From: Acidobacteriota bacterium
GTDB taxonomy: Bacteria > Acidobacteriota > Terriglobia > Acidiferrales > UBA7541
Direction of reading: 5' to 3'
DNA: 64,000 nt
Assembly: GCA_013289955.1 (NCBI GenBank)
Contig: JABCYZ010000006.1
Coordinates: 62,001 to 126,000, forward strand
Position 1 is the stretch's first letter. Every line of letters begins with the position of its first letter. The position numbers were made by a program, and so were the translations under genes. The notes below the pieces were generated by a model. The model was not told the DNA's origin. It ran no database searches and worked only from the letters and a program-made list of their open reading frames with translations. Shown piece after piece: positions 8,508 through 17,683 of this stretch.

Positions 8508-9332
8508 ATGCAGGAACGATTGCAGAAGATTATTGGACGGGCGGGGATTGCTTCGCGGCGGCATGCGGAGCAGCTGATTTTGAGCGGGCAGGTGCGCGTG
8601 AACGGGGTCGTCGTGCGGGAGCTGGGGACGAAGGCGGACCCGGCGACCGACCGGATTGTGGCCGCGGGGCGGACGGTGGGGGTGGGGACGGCGGCGCAGA
8701 GGAATATTTATTTGGCTTTGCACAAGCCGCCGGAAGTGGTTTCGGCGATGGCTGATCCCGAGGGGCGGAAGACTCTGCGGAATTATTTGCGGGGCTTGCC
8801 GGAGCGGGTGTTTCCGGTAGGGAATCTGGAGTATGCGGCCTCGGGGTTGGTGTTCATGACCAATGACGGGGATTTGGCGGCCGAGATGTTGAAGAATTGG
8901 GCGCAGATCGAGCAGGTCTATCACGTCAAGGTGAAGGGGATGCTGACGCTTGGGGACTTGGATCGATTGGGCAAAGAGATCGGCTTGAAAATGAAAACCG
9001 TGCGACAGCCGGACGCTTCCCGCGGCCGGGCGGCGAATTTTTGGTATGAGGTGCGGATGCGGGATTCGAAGAAGGATGAGTTGCGGCGACTTTTGATGAA
9101 GGAAATGCATCCGGTGGAAAAGTTGATGCGCATTGGGCTGGGGTCGCTGACCGTGGAGGGATTGCCGCGGGGGAGATATCGACTGCTGCCAGAGAAGGAA
9201 GTGGCGGCTTTGCGGATGAGCGCTTCGGGAAAGAAGGATGAGGGGTTGGGCCAGGAACGAAGGAAAGCATTTACACAGAGTTCAGAGAGGAACCAGGTTT
9301 CACGGAGAAGAGAAGCGAAGAAGCCGCGTTAG
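8508..9332 (+). CDS. RsuA/RluB-family pseudouridine synthase paralogue with altered catalytic motif
   Basis: S4 domain MQERLQKIIGRAGIASRRHAEQLILSGQVRVNG; VFPVGNLEYAASGLVFMTND where GRLD is expected. Confidence 0.85.
   Translation: MQERLQKIIGRAGIASRRHAEQLILSGQVRVNGVVVRELGTKADPATDRIVAAGRTVGVGTAAQRNIYLALHKPPEVVSAMADPEGRKTLRNYLRGLPERVFPVGNLEYAASGLVFMTNDGDLAAEMLKNWAQIEQVYHVKVKGMLTLGDLDRLGKEIGLKMKTVRQPDASRGRAANFWYEVRMRDSKKDELRRLLMKEMHPVEKLMRIGLGSLTVEGLPRGRYRLLPEKEVAALRMSASGKKDEGLGQERRKAFTQSSERNQVSRRREAKKPR
9270..9330. repeat. Degenerate CACAGAG-type repeat at the 3' end of the first pseudouridine synthase gene
   Basis: tttacacagagttcagagaggaaccaggtttcacggagaagagaagcg. Confidence 0.4.
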
Positions 9333-9383
9333 AGAACGATCCTACCGACCAGCTGGCATGGAATTGCGGGAACAATCGCGCTG

Positions 9384-10139
9384 ATGGCTCTTGAGAGACT
9401 GCAGAAAATTATGGCGGCTTGCGGCGTAGCGTCGCGACGCAAGGCGGAAGAGATTATTTTGAGCGGCCGCGTGACGGTCAATGGGACGGTTGTGCAGGAA
9501 TTAGGTACAAAAGCGGATACGGAGCAGGATGTGATTTGCGTGGACGGCGCGGCGATCGCGCGGCCGGAGAAGTTGCTCTATTTTATGCTGAACAAGCCGA
9601 AGGGGTATGTGACGACCGTCAGTGATCCGGAGGGGCGGCCGACGGTGGTCGAGATTCTGGGGAAGGGCGTGGGACGCGTGTATCCGGTGGGGCGGCTGGA
9701 TTACGCCAGCGAGGGATTGCTGTTGCTGACGAATGACGGTGCGCTGGCGGAAAGAATGATGAAGGCTGGCTCGCACATGCCGAAGACGTATCTGGTGAAG
9801 GTGAGCGGAAAGCCGGATGAAAAAAGGATTGCGCGGTTGCGGGCGGGCATTGTGATTGAGTTGGAAGATGGGCGGCGGGTGCGGACTTCGCCGGCAAAAA
9901 TACGGTTGTTCGAGGATGGAGAGAATCCCTGGTATGAGGTGGTTTTGATCGAGGGACGGAACCGGCAAATCCGGCGAATGTTTGAGAAGGTGGGACATCT
10001 GGTGGAGAAAATTCGGCGCGTGCGGATGGGGCCGTTGGTTTTGGACTTGGAGCCTGGAAGGTTTCGGGCTTTGACGGGAAGAGAAATCGAGCAGCTGAAG
10101 AAGGCGGCCGGTGGAGAATTGCCATCGATAAGAAAATAG
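9384..10139 (+). CDS. rluB: Pseudouridine synthase (RluB-like)
   Basis: S4 domain RLQKIMAACGVASRRKAEEIILSGRVTVNG; canonical VYPVGRLDYASEGLLLLTND. Confidence 0.93.
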   Translation: MALERLQKIMAACGVASRRKAEEIILSGRVTVNGTVVQELGTKADTEQDVICVDGAAIARPEKLLYFMLNKPKGYVTTVSDPEGRPTVVEILGKGVGRVYPVGRLDYASEGLLLLTNDGALAERMMKAGSHMPKTYLVKVSGKPDEKRIARLRAGIVIELEDGRRVRTSPAKIRLFEDGENPWYEVVLIEGRNRQIRRMFEKVGHLVEKIRRVRMGPLVLDLEPGRFRALTGREIEQLKKAAGGELPSIRK

Positions 10140-10149
10140 ACGGAAAAGA

Positions 10150-10196
10150 ATTTTACACAGAGGGCACGAAGTCGGCAGAGGACACAGAGAAGAACC
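10150..10196. repeat. CACAGAG-type intergenic repeat
   Basis: ttttacacagagggcacgaagtcggcagaggacacagagaagaac. Confidence 0.5.
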
Positions 10197-10253
10197 CCTT
10201 GAAGATGCGAGAATAGGACGGATGTCTGGCATGCAGGCAGTGGACAGGATTCG

Positions 10254-11384
10254 ATGACACGGACGATTGAGGAGTTGATTCCGGATTACATCCGAGGTTT
10301 GCCGGTGTATGTGCCCGGGCGGCCGATTGAGGAAGTCGAACGCGAGCTGAAGATTCATGCCGTAAAGCTGGCGTCGAATGAGAATCCGCTGGGACCGTCG
10401 CCGCGGGCAGTGGAAGCGGCGAAGCAGGCCCTCAGGGATGCGCACCGGTATCCGGACGGCGGCGCGCATTTGTTGCGCGAGACGCTGGCGGCGCGGACGG
10501 GGCTGGCGGCGGAAGAGCTTTTTGTCGGGTTGGGATCGAGCGAGATTATTGATCTGGCTTCGCGTGTGCTTTTGCGGCCAGGCCTGGAGGGGATGACTTC
10601 GTCGGGCAGTTATGCGCCGTTTTCGGTGGCGATCCGGGCGAGCGGGGCGGACTTGGTGCTGGTCCCCCAGAAGCGCTTTGCGTTTGATTTAGAGGCGATG
10701 GCGCAAGCGATTACGCCGAAGACGGGCGTCATCTATCTGGCGAACCCGAACAACCCTACCGGGACGGCATTTGGCCTGGCGCAGTTGGAGGAATTTCTTG
10801 GTCGCGTGCCGGAGAGCGTTTTGGTTGTGCTGGATGAGGCGTACGTTCACTATGCGCCGGGCTTGAACCGCCGGAAGACGGAAGAGATTTTTCGGCGGCG
10901 TGCGAATTTGCTGATATTGCGGACGTTTTCGAAGGTGTACGGGTTGGCGGGGATGCGCATCGGGTTCGCGATTGGGCGGCCGGGACTGCTGGCGGCGATG
11001 AACAAGCTAAAGACGCCGTTTAATACCTCGGGAGTGGCGCAGGCCGCGGCGCTGGCGGCGATGGACGACCGCGAGCACGTCACGCGGTGCATCGAGACAA
11101 ACGCAATCGAGCGCGCGAGATTAAGCGAAGGTTTGAGCAAGCTGGGATTGCGGCCTGTGCCCAGCGAAACGAATTTTATCTTTATGGAAGTGGGACCGGA
11201 AGCGAAAGAGATTTGCGGCGAATTGCTGCCACTGGGCGTGATCGTGCGGCCGCTGGGATGGATGGGATTTCCGGAAGCGATTCGTATTTCGGTGGGGACT
11301 GCGGAAGAGAACGGGAAGTGCCTGGCGGCGATGGCGGAGATTTTGGCAAAACGTGCAGGAAAAGGTGAGTTGGCCGCGCGATGA
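10254..11384 (+). CDS. hisC: Histidinol-phosphate aminotransferase
   Basis: KLASNENPLGPSPRAVEAAKQAL, YLANPNNPTGTAF, LRTFSKVYGLAGMRIGFAIG. Confidence 0.93.
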   Translation: MTRTIEELIPDYIRGLPVYVPGRPIEEVERELKIHAVKLASNENPLGPSPRAVEAAKQALRDAHRYPDGGAHLLRETLAARTGLAAEELFVGLGSSEIIDLASRVLLRPGLEGMTSSGSYAPFSVAIRASGADLVLVPQKRFAFDLEAMAQAITPKTGVIYLANPNNPTGTAFGLAQLEEFLGRVPESVLVVLDEAYVHYAPGLNRRKTEEIFRRRANLLILRTFSKVYGLAGMRIGFAIGRPGLLAAMNKLKTPFNTSGVAQAAALAAMDDREHVTRCIETNAIERARLSEGLSKLGLRPVPSETNFIFMEVGPEAKEICGELLPLGVIVRPLGWMGFPEAIRISVGTAEENGKCLAAMAEILAKRAGKGELAAR

Positions 11385-11821
11385 GAGTGCTGTTGCCGGA
11401 CGGAATGAGGCCCACAGCTGATCCAATTCTCGAAATTCTGAAGGCCTATAAGACGATGGCTGTGGTGGGACTGTCTTCGAATCCTTCGCGGGCGAGTTAC
11501 GGAGTGACGGAATACATGCAGAGCGCTGGATACAGGATCATTCCCGTGAATCCGAACGAGACGATAGTGCTCGGGGAGAAGAGTTACGCGCGGCTGGAGG
11601 ATGTGCCGGAGAAGACCGAGATTGTGGATGTGTTTCGACGGGCGGAGGACGTGCCGCCTGTCGTCGAGAGTGCGATAAAGATTGGCGCAAAAGTCTTATG
11701 GATGCAGTTGGGAATTGAAAATGCGGAGGCCGGGGAGCTGGCGCGGGCGGCGGGGTTGATCGTGGTGGAGGATGCGTGCATTTTGGTGGAGCATCGGAGG
11801 AGGGTCGGGCAGTTGGCGTGA
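11381..11821 (+). CDS. CoA-binding protein (YccU-like)
   Basis: KTMAVVGLSSNPSRASYGVTEYMQSAGYRIIPVNPNE...VLWMQLGIENAEAGELARAAGLIVVEDACILVEHRR; 4-bp overlap with hisC. Confidence 0.9.
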   Translation: MRVLLPDGMRPTADPILEILKAYKTMAVVGLSSNPSRASYGVTEYMQSAGYRIIPVNPNETIVLGEKSYARLEDVPEKTEIVDVFRRAEDVPPVVESAIKIGAKVLWMQLGIENAEAGELARAAGLIVVEDACILVEHRRRVGQLA

Positions 11822-11847
11822 GTTGAAAAATATTGGAAGCAGCTAGG

Positions 11848-11880
11848 AGCCCCGCGTGGATGTTCGCGCGGGCTATTTAT
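11848..11880 (+). terminator. Probable terminator hairpin after the CoA-binding gene
   Basis: AGCCCCGCG tggatgtt CGCGCGGGCT then ATTTATTTGG. Confidence 0.45.
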
Positions 11881-11978
11881 TTGGTAAAAGAAATCTGGCG
11901 GCGGGAGCGTATTGCCGGGACAGGATGCTGCATGTTGCGCCCCTCGGAGGAGAAACCACGGGCTTCGAAAGGTATTTG

Positions 11979-13127
11979 CTAGAGCGGTAGGGGAAAGATT
12001 TCGAGATTGCGTTTGCCTGGGAGGACGACGGCGAGAAAGCGCCCGTCGGGGGAGATGGCGAATTCACGGAATGACAGGCCGTGGAAAATGGGCTGCGGCG
12101 TGGGCGTGAGGACGGGAATAGCGTTGCCGGATTTTTGAGCGGTGAGCGCGGGGATGTTGATCCAGACGAGGTCGCCGGACTTTCGTTCGACGGCGCGTTT
12201 CAGCATGATGCGATTTTCGTCGGGAGACCAGTGGAAAACGCCGAGGCCGACACGGAGGCGAACGAAGTAATTGGGCAAGGCCAGATTGCGGACCTCGAGA
12301 ACCTCGCGGTCGATGAAGTAAGCAACTTTTTCGCCGCTTGGTGAAACGGAGAGGCCGCCCGCGTAGCCATCGAGCGTGGCGATCTCCTTGTCGTCCTGCG
12401 CGAGAAGTTCGAGTCGCTGGAGGCGCGGAGGGCCGGACTGCGTGCGATCCTGTTCGACGGCGATGGCAGCGTTGGTACGGGGAATGCGATCGGAGTCGAT
12501 GAAGGTGCGGCCCTCGAACGCGGGGCCCGCGGGGCCAGTCGTGATATTGGAGTAGTGGAAGGAAAAGAGCATGCGCGGCTTAATCTCTTCGGTCAGATAG
12601 ACGATGGTGGAATTGTCCTGGAGCCAGATGGGATTGAAGCAGTCCTTGATCTGGTTTTCCCCTTTGCCGAAATGGATTTCCTTGCCGTTGTCTTCAAACC
12701 CCAGAGCGGTGAAGGAGTCCTCGGTGCGGCCGCCTTCGTCAACACTCGCGGTGAAAAGCTGCGCGAGGAGCAATCGGCCGTTGGGGGACCAGTGGAAGGA
12801 ATCGACGGCGTAGGAGAAGGGCTGGTCGCCGCGAGTGAATTTGTCGCCCTGCAGGAGGCGGCGGCGTTTGCCGTTGGTGTCCTGGATCCAGATATCGTCG
12901 TGTTGCAGGTCGTATTTCTTGGTTTTGATGTTGTGCCGGACGGAGTAGGCGATGCGGCCGTCGGTGGCAAAGCGGAAGGAAGTGACTTCCTCGTCGATGT
13001 TTTGGACCGGCTTGTCGATATCTTGCGCCCTGGCATGCGGAACGAGAAAGCTGCTGTACGCGAAGACGAGCAGCGCGCCGCGACGCAGGAGGTGGAAGGA
13101 TCGCGTCGGGAATCGGAAGACGGTCAT
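11979..13127 (-). CDS. Secreted TolB-like/beta-propeller-like protein
   Basis: MTVFRFPTRSFHLLRRGALLVFAYSSFLVPHARAQ signal; repeated SPNGRLL, SPSGEKVAYF, SPDENRIML, SPDGRFLAVVL blades. Confidence 0.55.
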   Translation of the reverse strand: MTVFRFPTRSFHLLRRGALLVFAYSSFLVPHARAQDIDKPVQNIDEEVTSFRFATDGRIAYSVRHNIKTKKYDLQHDDIWIQDTNGKRRRLLQGDKFTRGDQPFSYAVDSFHWSPNGRLLLAQLFTASVDEGGRTEDSFTALGFEDNGKEIHFGKGENQIKDCFNPIWLQDNSTIVYLTEEIKPRMLFSFHYSNITTGPAGPAFEGRTFIDSDRIPRTNAAIAVEQDRTQSGPPRLQRLELLAQDDKEIATLDGYAGGLSVSPSGEKVAYFIDREVLEVRNLALPNYFVRLRVGLGVFHWSPDENRIMLKRAVERKSGDLVWINIPALTAQKSGNAIPVLTPTPQPIFHGLSFREFAISPDGRFLAVVLPGKRNLEIFPLPL

Positions 13128-14071
13128 GGCTTCGGGTGATCCGCGGTGTAGGGATGGCAGCAGGCTTTTTGTGCGGGGGTGAATTCCATAACTTCGACGC
13201 GCGTGCCGTCGGGGTCGTATGCATCGAGCGCCCATTTTCCATCGCGGCCGATTTCGGGGCCGTCAAATTCCTGCAATCCGTTCTTGTGAAGTTGTTCGGC
13301 GGTAGCGTGAATGTCTCTTACGCCGAGCGAAAAATGATTTTGGACGCCGAGCTCCTTGTGGTCGGCATTGGCGGGGATGTTGAGCATGTATTCGATCCAG
13401 CCGTGTCCGTCGGGCACCTGGATTTCATACCAGTCGAGCCCGTCGTCCTTGAAACCGCCGCGCCAGTAAAGACGAAATCCCAGGAGGTCGAGATAGAAGC
13501 GGTTTTCGGCCGCGAGGTCTTTCACGACGAATCCGGCGTGTAGTATTCGCACGTATGACGCCGCGTCGGGCGGCGGGTCATCCACCGGAATAGCGAACCG
13601 TTGGATGAAGGAAATGGGGTTGCCCTCTGGGTCTCGGACCTCGAAGTGGGCATCATACGGTTGCTTGTCGCTTGGGTTGGGGTCTTTCGAGATTTTACTT
13701 GGGTTTACACCGTGGGCGACAAGATAGCGACGCATTTGCTCGACGTCGTCGGTGAGGAAAGCAATTTCCGCGAGCCAATTCTTCGCGGCGAGGGAAGGAG
13801 TTTTCTCGAGAAGGATCGTCTGGTTTTCTAACGAGCCGACCGTGAAGCATGGCAGGGAAGTGTAAAAACACATGCCTACCGGACGGACGCCTACCAGCTT
13901 CGAATAGAACTGACGCGACTTCCTAACATCGGTGACGTAGACGCGAACATGGTCGATGCCTGTAATGCGCGGACGCGGCGGATTTTCCTGTGCGACGAGA
14001 GGGGAGCCCACGAGGCAGGCAGCCAAGGCGAGGGCCATTTGGGTCATTCGCATAGCCCTAAATTTTGACAT
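13124..14071 (-). CDS. Secreted VOC/glyoxalase-fold protein, two VOC modules
   Basis: ITGIDHVRVYVTDVRKSRQFYSKLVG and VRILHAGFVVKDLAAENRFYLDLLGF; N-terminal signal; 4-bp overlap with the downstream gene. Confidence 0.75.
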   Translation of the reverse strand: MSKFRAMRMTQMALALAACLVGSPLVAQENPPRPRITGIDHVRVYVTDVRKSRQFYSKLVGVRPVGMCFYTSLPCFTVGSLENQTILLEKTPSLAAKNWLAEIAFLTDDVEQMRRYLVAHGVNPSKISKDPNPSDKQPYDAHFEVRDPEGNPISFIQRFAIPVDDPPPDAASYVRILHAGFVVKDLAAENRFYLDLLGFRLYWRGGFKDDGLDWYEIQVPDGHGWIEYMLNIPANADHKELGVQNHFSLGVRDIHATAEQLHKNGLQEFDGPEIGRDGKWALDAYDPDGTRVEVMEFTPAQKACCHPYTADHPKP

Positions 14072-14095
14072 GAGCGCGATTCTTTGGGAAATGGG

Positions 14096-15028
14096 TCACT
14101 GCTTTGGGCCGGGGTGCGGGCCAGTGAAATCGGAGCAGCATGGTCTCTGGACAGGCGTGAATTCCATAAATTCGATGCGGGTTTGGTCGGCGTCGTAGAT
14201 ATTGAGCTGCCATTTGCCGTCGCGGCCGATCTTGGGTTGCTCCGATACTTTGATGCCGGCTTTCGCGATTTGGTCGGCAATGGCGTGAATATCCGGCACG
14301 CCGAGAGAGATGTGGTTCATGACGCCGAGAGTGTGCTTGTCGGCGGTGGGCGAGATGTTGAGCATGTACTCGACCCAGTCGGTGCCCTCGGGGACCTGCA
14401 TGGCGACCCAGTCGTCTCGCTCTTCGGTCATGCCGCCGTGCCAATAGGGACGGAAGCCGAATTCATTCACGAACAAGCGATTGACGGATTCTCGGTTCTT
14501 CACGACAAAGCCTGCATGAATGATGCGAACCGGATTCGAGGGATTCGACGGAGGTAAGCCGGCATTCACGTCCTCGGCGTTCGCCAAGTGATAGGAGTCC
14601 GTAATCGAAACGCGATGTCCCTCGGGATCCGTGAGCTCGAGACGAATGATCTCTTTGCTGTGCTTCTTCCTGACCTCATTAAAATCAACTTTATTAAAGT
14701 CGAAATATCTTTTGAAGGCCTCAAGGTCTTCGGTAAGGAAGGACACTTGGGCGAGAAGATTTGCAGGGGCAGGCACGGGCACTTTTTCGAAGGTGATGCG
14801 CTGCCCGCTGGGCAAAAACAAGTAGGGGGGAGGCGCCGCCTGGCAATAGTCGCAGGAATGATCGGGATCAATGAGTTTTAGATAGAACTTGCGCGCTTCG
14901 GTTACGTCGGAAACGAGAATGGTGACACCGGCAATGCCGAGAATGTGCGGGCGCCGGGGTGGCTTTTTCTTCGCCAGAACGGGAAGACACAAGGCCAAGC
15001 ACGCGAGTAACAATCCGATCTTTTTCAT
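14096..15028 (-). CDS. Secreted VOC/glyoxalase-fold protein (tandem paralogue)
   Basis: MKKIGLLLACLALCLPVLA signal; ILGIAGVTILVSDVTEARKFYLKLI and VRIIHAGFVVKNRESVNRLFVNEFGFRPYW. Confidence 0.75.
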   Translation of the reverse strand: MKKIGLLLACLALCLPVLAKKKPPRRPHILGIAGVTILVSDVTEARKFYLKLIDPDHSCDYCQAAPPPYLFLPSGQRITFEKVPVPAPANLLAQVSFLTEDLEAFKRYFDFNKVDFNEVRKKHSKEIIRLELTDPEGHRVSITDSYHLANAEDVNAGLPPSNPSNPVRIIHAGFVVKNRESVNRLFVNEFGFRPYWHGGMTEERDDWVAMQVPEGTDWVEYMLNISPTADKHTLGVMNHISLGVPDIHAIADQIAKAGIKVSEQPKIGRDGKWQLNIYDADQTRIEFMEFTPVQRPCCSDFTGPHPGPKQ

Positions 15029-15036
15029 GGGTGACC

Positions 15037-16383
15037 TCAGGGATTAGATACCGAACGGGATTTTACCTTGCGAATTTCTTCCAGGCGAGCGCGAAGGCGC
15101 TGTTCGAAGCCTTGGTCGGTGGGTTTGTAGTAGCTGCGGTTGGCGAGATTGCCGGGAAGGCAGGTCATGTCGGTGAGTTTGTCGTCGTGGTCATGGGCGT
15201 ATTTGTAACCTTGGCCGTAGCCGACATTTTTCATGAGGCCGGTGACGGCGTTGCGGAGATGCAGCGGGACGGGATCGGCTTCGGTCTTGTGCACGTCTTC
15301 GATGACATCGCCATAAGCAGTGTAGACGGCATTGGATTTTGGCGCGAGGGCCAGATACACCGCGGCTTGCGCGAGGGCAAGATTGCCTTCGGGCACGCCG
15401 AGAAAGTCGAACGCGTCCTTGGCGGCCAGCGTGACCGACAGCGCGCCCGGTTCGGCGAGGCCGATGTCCTCGCTGGCCATGCGGACCAGGCGGCGGGCGA
15501 GGTAGAGCGGGTCTTCGCCGGATTCGAGCATGCGGGCGAGCCAGTAGAGTGCGGCGTCGGGATCGGAATTGCGCACGGATTTGTGGAGCGCGGAGATCAG
15601 GTTGAAATGCTCTTCGCCGGCTTTGTCGTAGCGGAGAAGCTTGCGCTGGAGGACGTCTTCGAGGAGTTCGCGGGTGATGGTGCGGGCGCTGGTGGAGCTG
15701 GGCTTGGCGCTGCGAGCGGCGAGGTCGATCGTGTTGTAGGCGGAGCGGGCGTCGCCGTTGGCGTAGGACGCGATGCGGAAGAGAACGTCGTCGGTGGCTT
15801 CGACGTTTTCGTCGCCGAGGCCGCGTTCCTTGTCGGCGATAGCGCGTTTCAGGAGGTCGACGATCTCGGGAGTCGTGAGCGGATCTAGCACGTAGACCTT
15901 CGTGCGCGAGAGAAGAGGAGAGATGACCTCGAAGGAAGGATTTTCGGTTGTCGCGCCGATGAAGGTGATGTGGCCGGCTTCGACGTAGGGGAGAAACGCG
16001 TCTTGCTGGGCCTTGTTGAAGCGATGGACTTCGTCGACGAAGACGATAGTGCGCTGGCCGCCGTGGGATTTGTGTTCGGAGGCCGCCATCACTTCCTTGA
16101 TTTCCTTGATGCCGGCGAGCACTGCGCTGAAGGCGACGAATTCGGAGCGCGTGAGACGGGCGATCAGACGCGCGAGCGTGGTTTTTCCGCAGCCTGGCGG
16201 ACCCCACAGCAGCATCGAGGTGATTTCGTCATTTTCGATTTGCTGGCGAAGGGGCTTGCCGGGGCCGAGGAGCCTTTCCTGGCCGATGAATTCATCGAGT
16301 GTTCGAGGACGCATGCGCTCGGCGAGCGGCTGACGCGCGGAGTCTTCGAAGGCGGGTTGCGGCAATTTGGAAAAGAGGCTCAT
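15037..16383 (-). CDS. rarA: Replication-associated recombination protein A (AAA ATPase)
   Basis: LAERMRPRTLDEFIGQERLLGPGKPLRQ, LLWGPPGCGKTTLA, IVFVDEVHRFNKAQQDAFLP. Confidence 0.95.
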   Translation of the reverse strand: MSLFSKLPQPAFEDSARQPLAERMRPRTLDEFIGQERLLGPGKPLRQQIENDEITSMLLWGPPGCGKTTLARLIARLTRSEFVAFSAVLAGIKEIKEVMAASEHKSHGGQRTIVFVDEVHRFNKAQQDAFLPYVEAGHITFIGATTENPSFEVISPLLSRTKVYVLDPLTTPEIVDLLKRAIADKERGLGDENVEATDDVLFRIASYANGDARSAYNTIDLAARSAKPSSTSARTITRELLEDVLQRKLLRYDKAGEEHFNLISALHKSVRNSDPDAALYWLARMLESGEDPLYLARRLVRMASEDIGLAEPGALSVTLAAKDAFDFLGVPEGNLALAQAAVYLALAPKSNAVYTAYGDVIEDVHKTEADPVPLHLRNAVTGLMKNVGYGQGYKYAHDHDDKLTDMTCLPGNLANRSYYKPTDQGFEQRLRARLEEIRKVKSRSVSNP

Positions 16384-16397
16384 GGGAAGTCAAGGGT

Positions 16398-16682
16398 TCA
16401 AGAGACACACCGCGAGAAGTGACAGCCAACTGACGTTACAAGAATAGAGGCAAGAGAAACGGGAAAGAGATCCTTGTCGCGACCATGCCGGATTCGGTAA
16501 GGGATAAAAACGTGGTCTTCCCGAAGGCCAGAAGACTTGGCGTAATCGAAGCTGCCGTTGTTCGCTGACAGGCAATGGCTGACCAGGAATTCTTCCAGCG
16601 AGAAAGGAAACGTTAGGAAGACCAAATCACAGGCGGCAATAATCGCGAGTTCGAAGAGTACCGGTCTTCGCTTACCTTTCAT
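16398..16682 (-). CDS. Small putative membrane protein, unknown function
   Basis: ATG at 16682 overlaps the 3' end of the methyltransferase gene; MKGKRRPVLFELAIIAACDLVFLTFPFSLEEFLVSHCLSANNGSFDYAKSSGLREDHVFIPYRIRHGRDKDLFPVSLASILVTSVGCHFSRCVS. Confidence 0.45.
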   Translation of the reverse strand: MKGKRRPVLFELAIIAACDLVFLTFPFSLEEFLVSHCLSANNGSFDYAKSSGLREDHVFIPYRIRHGRDKDLFPVSLASILVTSVGCHFSRCVS

Positions 16683-17607
16683 TACGAGCCTCCAGAGCGC
16701 GCGATACAAGTGAATTGCGCTGGCGGGCGGCTTCGTAAAAGAGGACGGCGGCGGCAGCGGCGGCATTGAGGGACTCGGTGCCGCTGGCCATGGGGATGCG
16801 GATACGGGCGTCGGCGCTGTGTTCGACTTCCTCGGGGAGGCCTGCGCCTTCGTTGCCGACAAGAAGAGCGACGGGTTGGCACCAGTCGACTTCCCACGGG
16901 GAGAGGGCGCGCACTTCGCCCTCGCGCGGCTCGCGAACGCTGGATGCCAGCGTGCGAACATTCGCAATCTTAAGTTGCGTTAGGAGGATCGCGAGCGACA
17001 TTCCGGGAATAATTGGCAGATGGAGGGCTGCGCCGGCGGAGGCGCGAAGAGCTTTCGGAGAAAAGGGACTGGCGGTGCCGGACTGTCCGGAAGCAGCCGT
17101 GACCGCGCCCGTGGCGCCGAACGCGGCCGCCGTGCGCAGGATCGTTCCGACATTGCCGGGGTCTTGTACGCCAGCAAGGACGACGAGAAGCGGCGAACAG
17201 GCGGAAGCAGGCGTACGGAGCAAGTCATCGAGAGCGGCAACGCGTGGCTGAACGAGTGCCGCGACGCCTTGCGGGTGCTCGGTATCGGCGAGGCCTTCGA
17301 AGAGGCGGTCGGTGGTGCGCAGCTTGGGAAACGCCAGTTCCGGACGGTCGATGAGCGGAGCGAGTCGTTCGTGGTGGCGCTCGCCCGATTCACTGAAAAG
17401 CACCGCTTCGATGCGGCAGCCCGAGCGCAGCGCTTCTTCCACGAGGCGGACGCCTTCTACCCCCACAGAACCGGATTCCGTTGGCAGGCCGCCGCGAAGC
17501 GCCATGCGGAACCCTTTGAGCCAGCGATTGTCGCGGCTGGTAAGGATGCCGGAAGCGGCCGTAGGCGCGCTGGCATCGCTGCGAGCGGATTTGCCTGGGG
17601 AAGCCAT
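16672..17607 (-). CDS. TrmH/SpoU-family RNA 2'-O-methyltransferase
   Basis: VVLAGVQDPGNVGTILRTAAAFGATGAV, ALLVGNEGAGLPEEV, IPMASGTESLNAAAAAAVLFYEA. Confidence 0.9.
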   Translation of the reverse strand: MASPGKSARSDASAPTAASGILTSRDNRWLKGFRMALRGGLPTESGSVGVEGVRLVEEALRSGCRIEAVLFSESGERHHERLAPLIDRPELAFPKLRTTDRLFEGLADTEHPQGVAALVQPRVAALDDLLRTPASACSPLLVVLAGVQDPGNVGTILRTAAAFGATGAVTAASGQSGTASPFSPKALRASAGAALHLPIIPGMSLAILLTQLKIANVRTLASSVREPREGEVRALSPWEVDWCQPVALLVGNEGAGLPEEVEHSADARIRIPMASGTESLNAAAAAAVLFYEAARQRNSLVSRALEARNER

Positions 17608-17683
17608 TCTAGCGAGCGTAGCAAATTTCGGGTGCGGGAGGCTAACCGCGGCGGAGGGGAACAGCCGCTTCAAAAAGTGGGCC

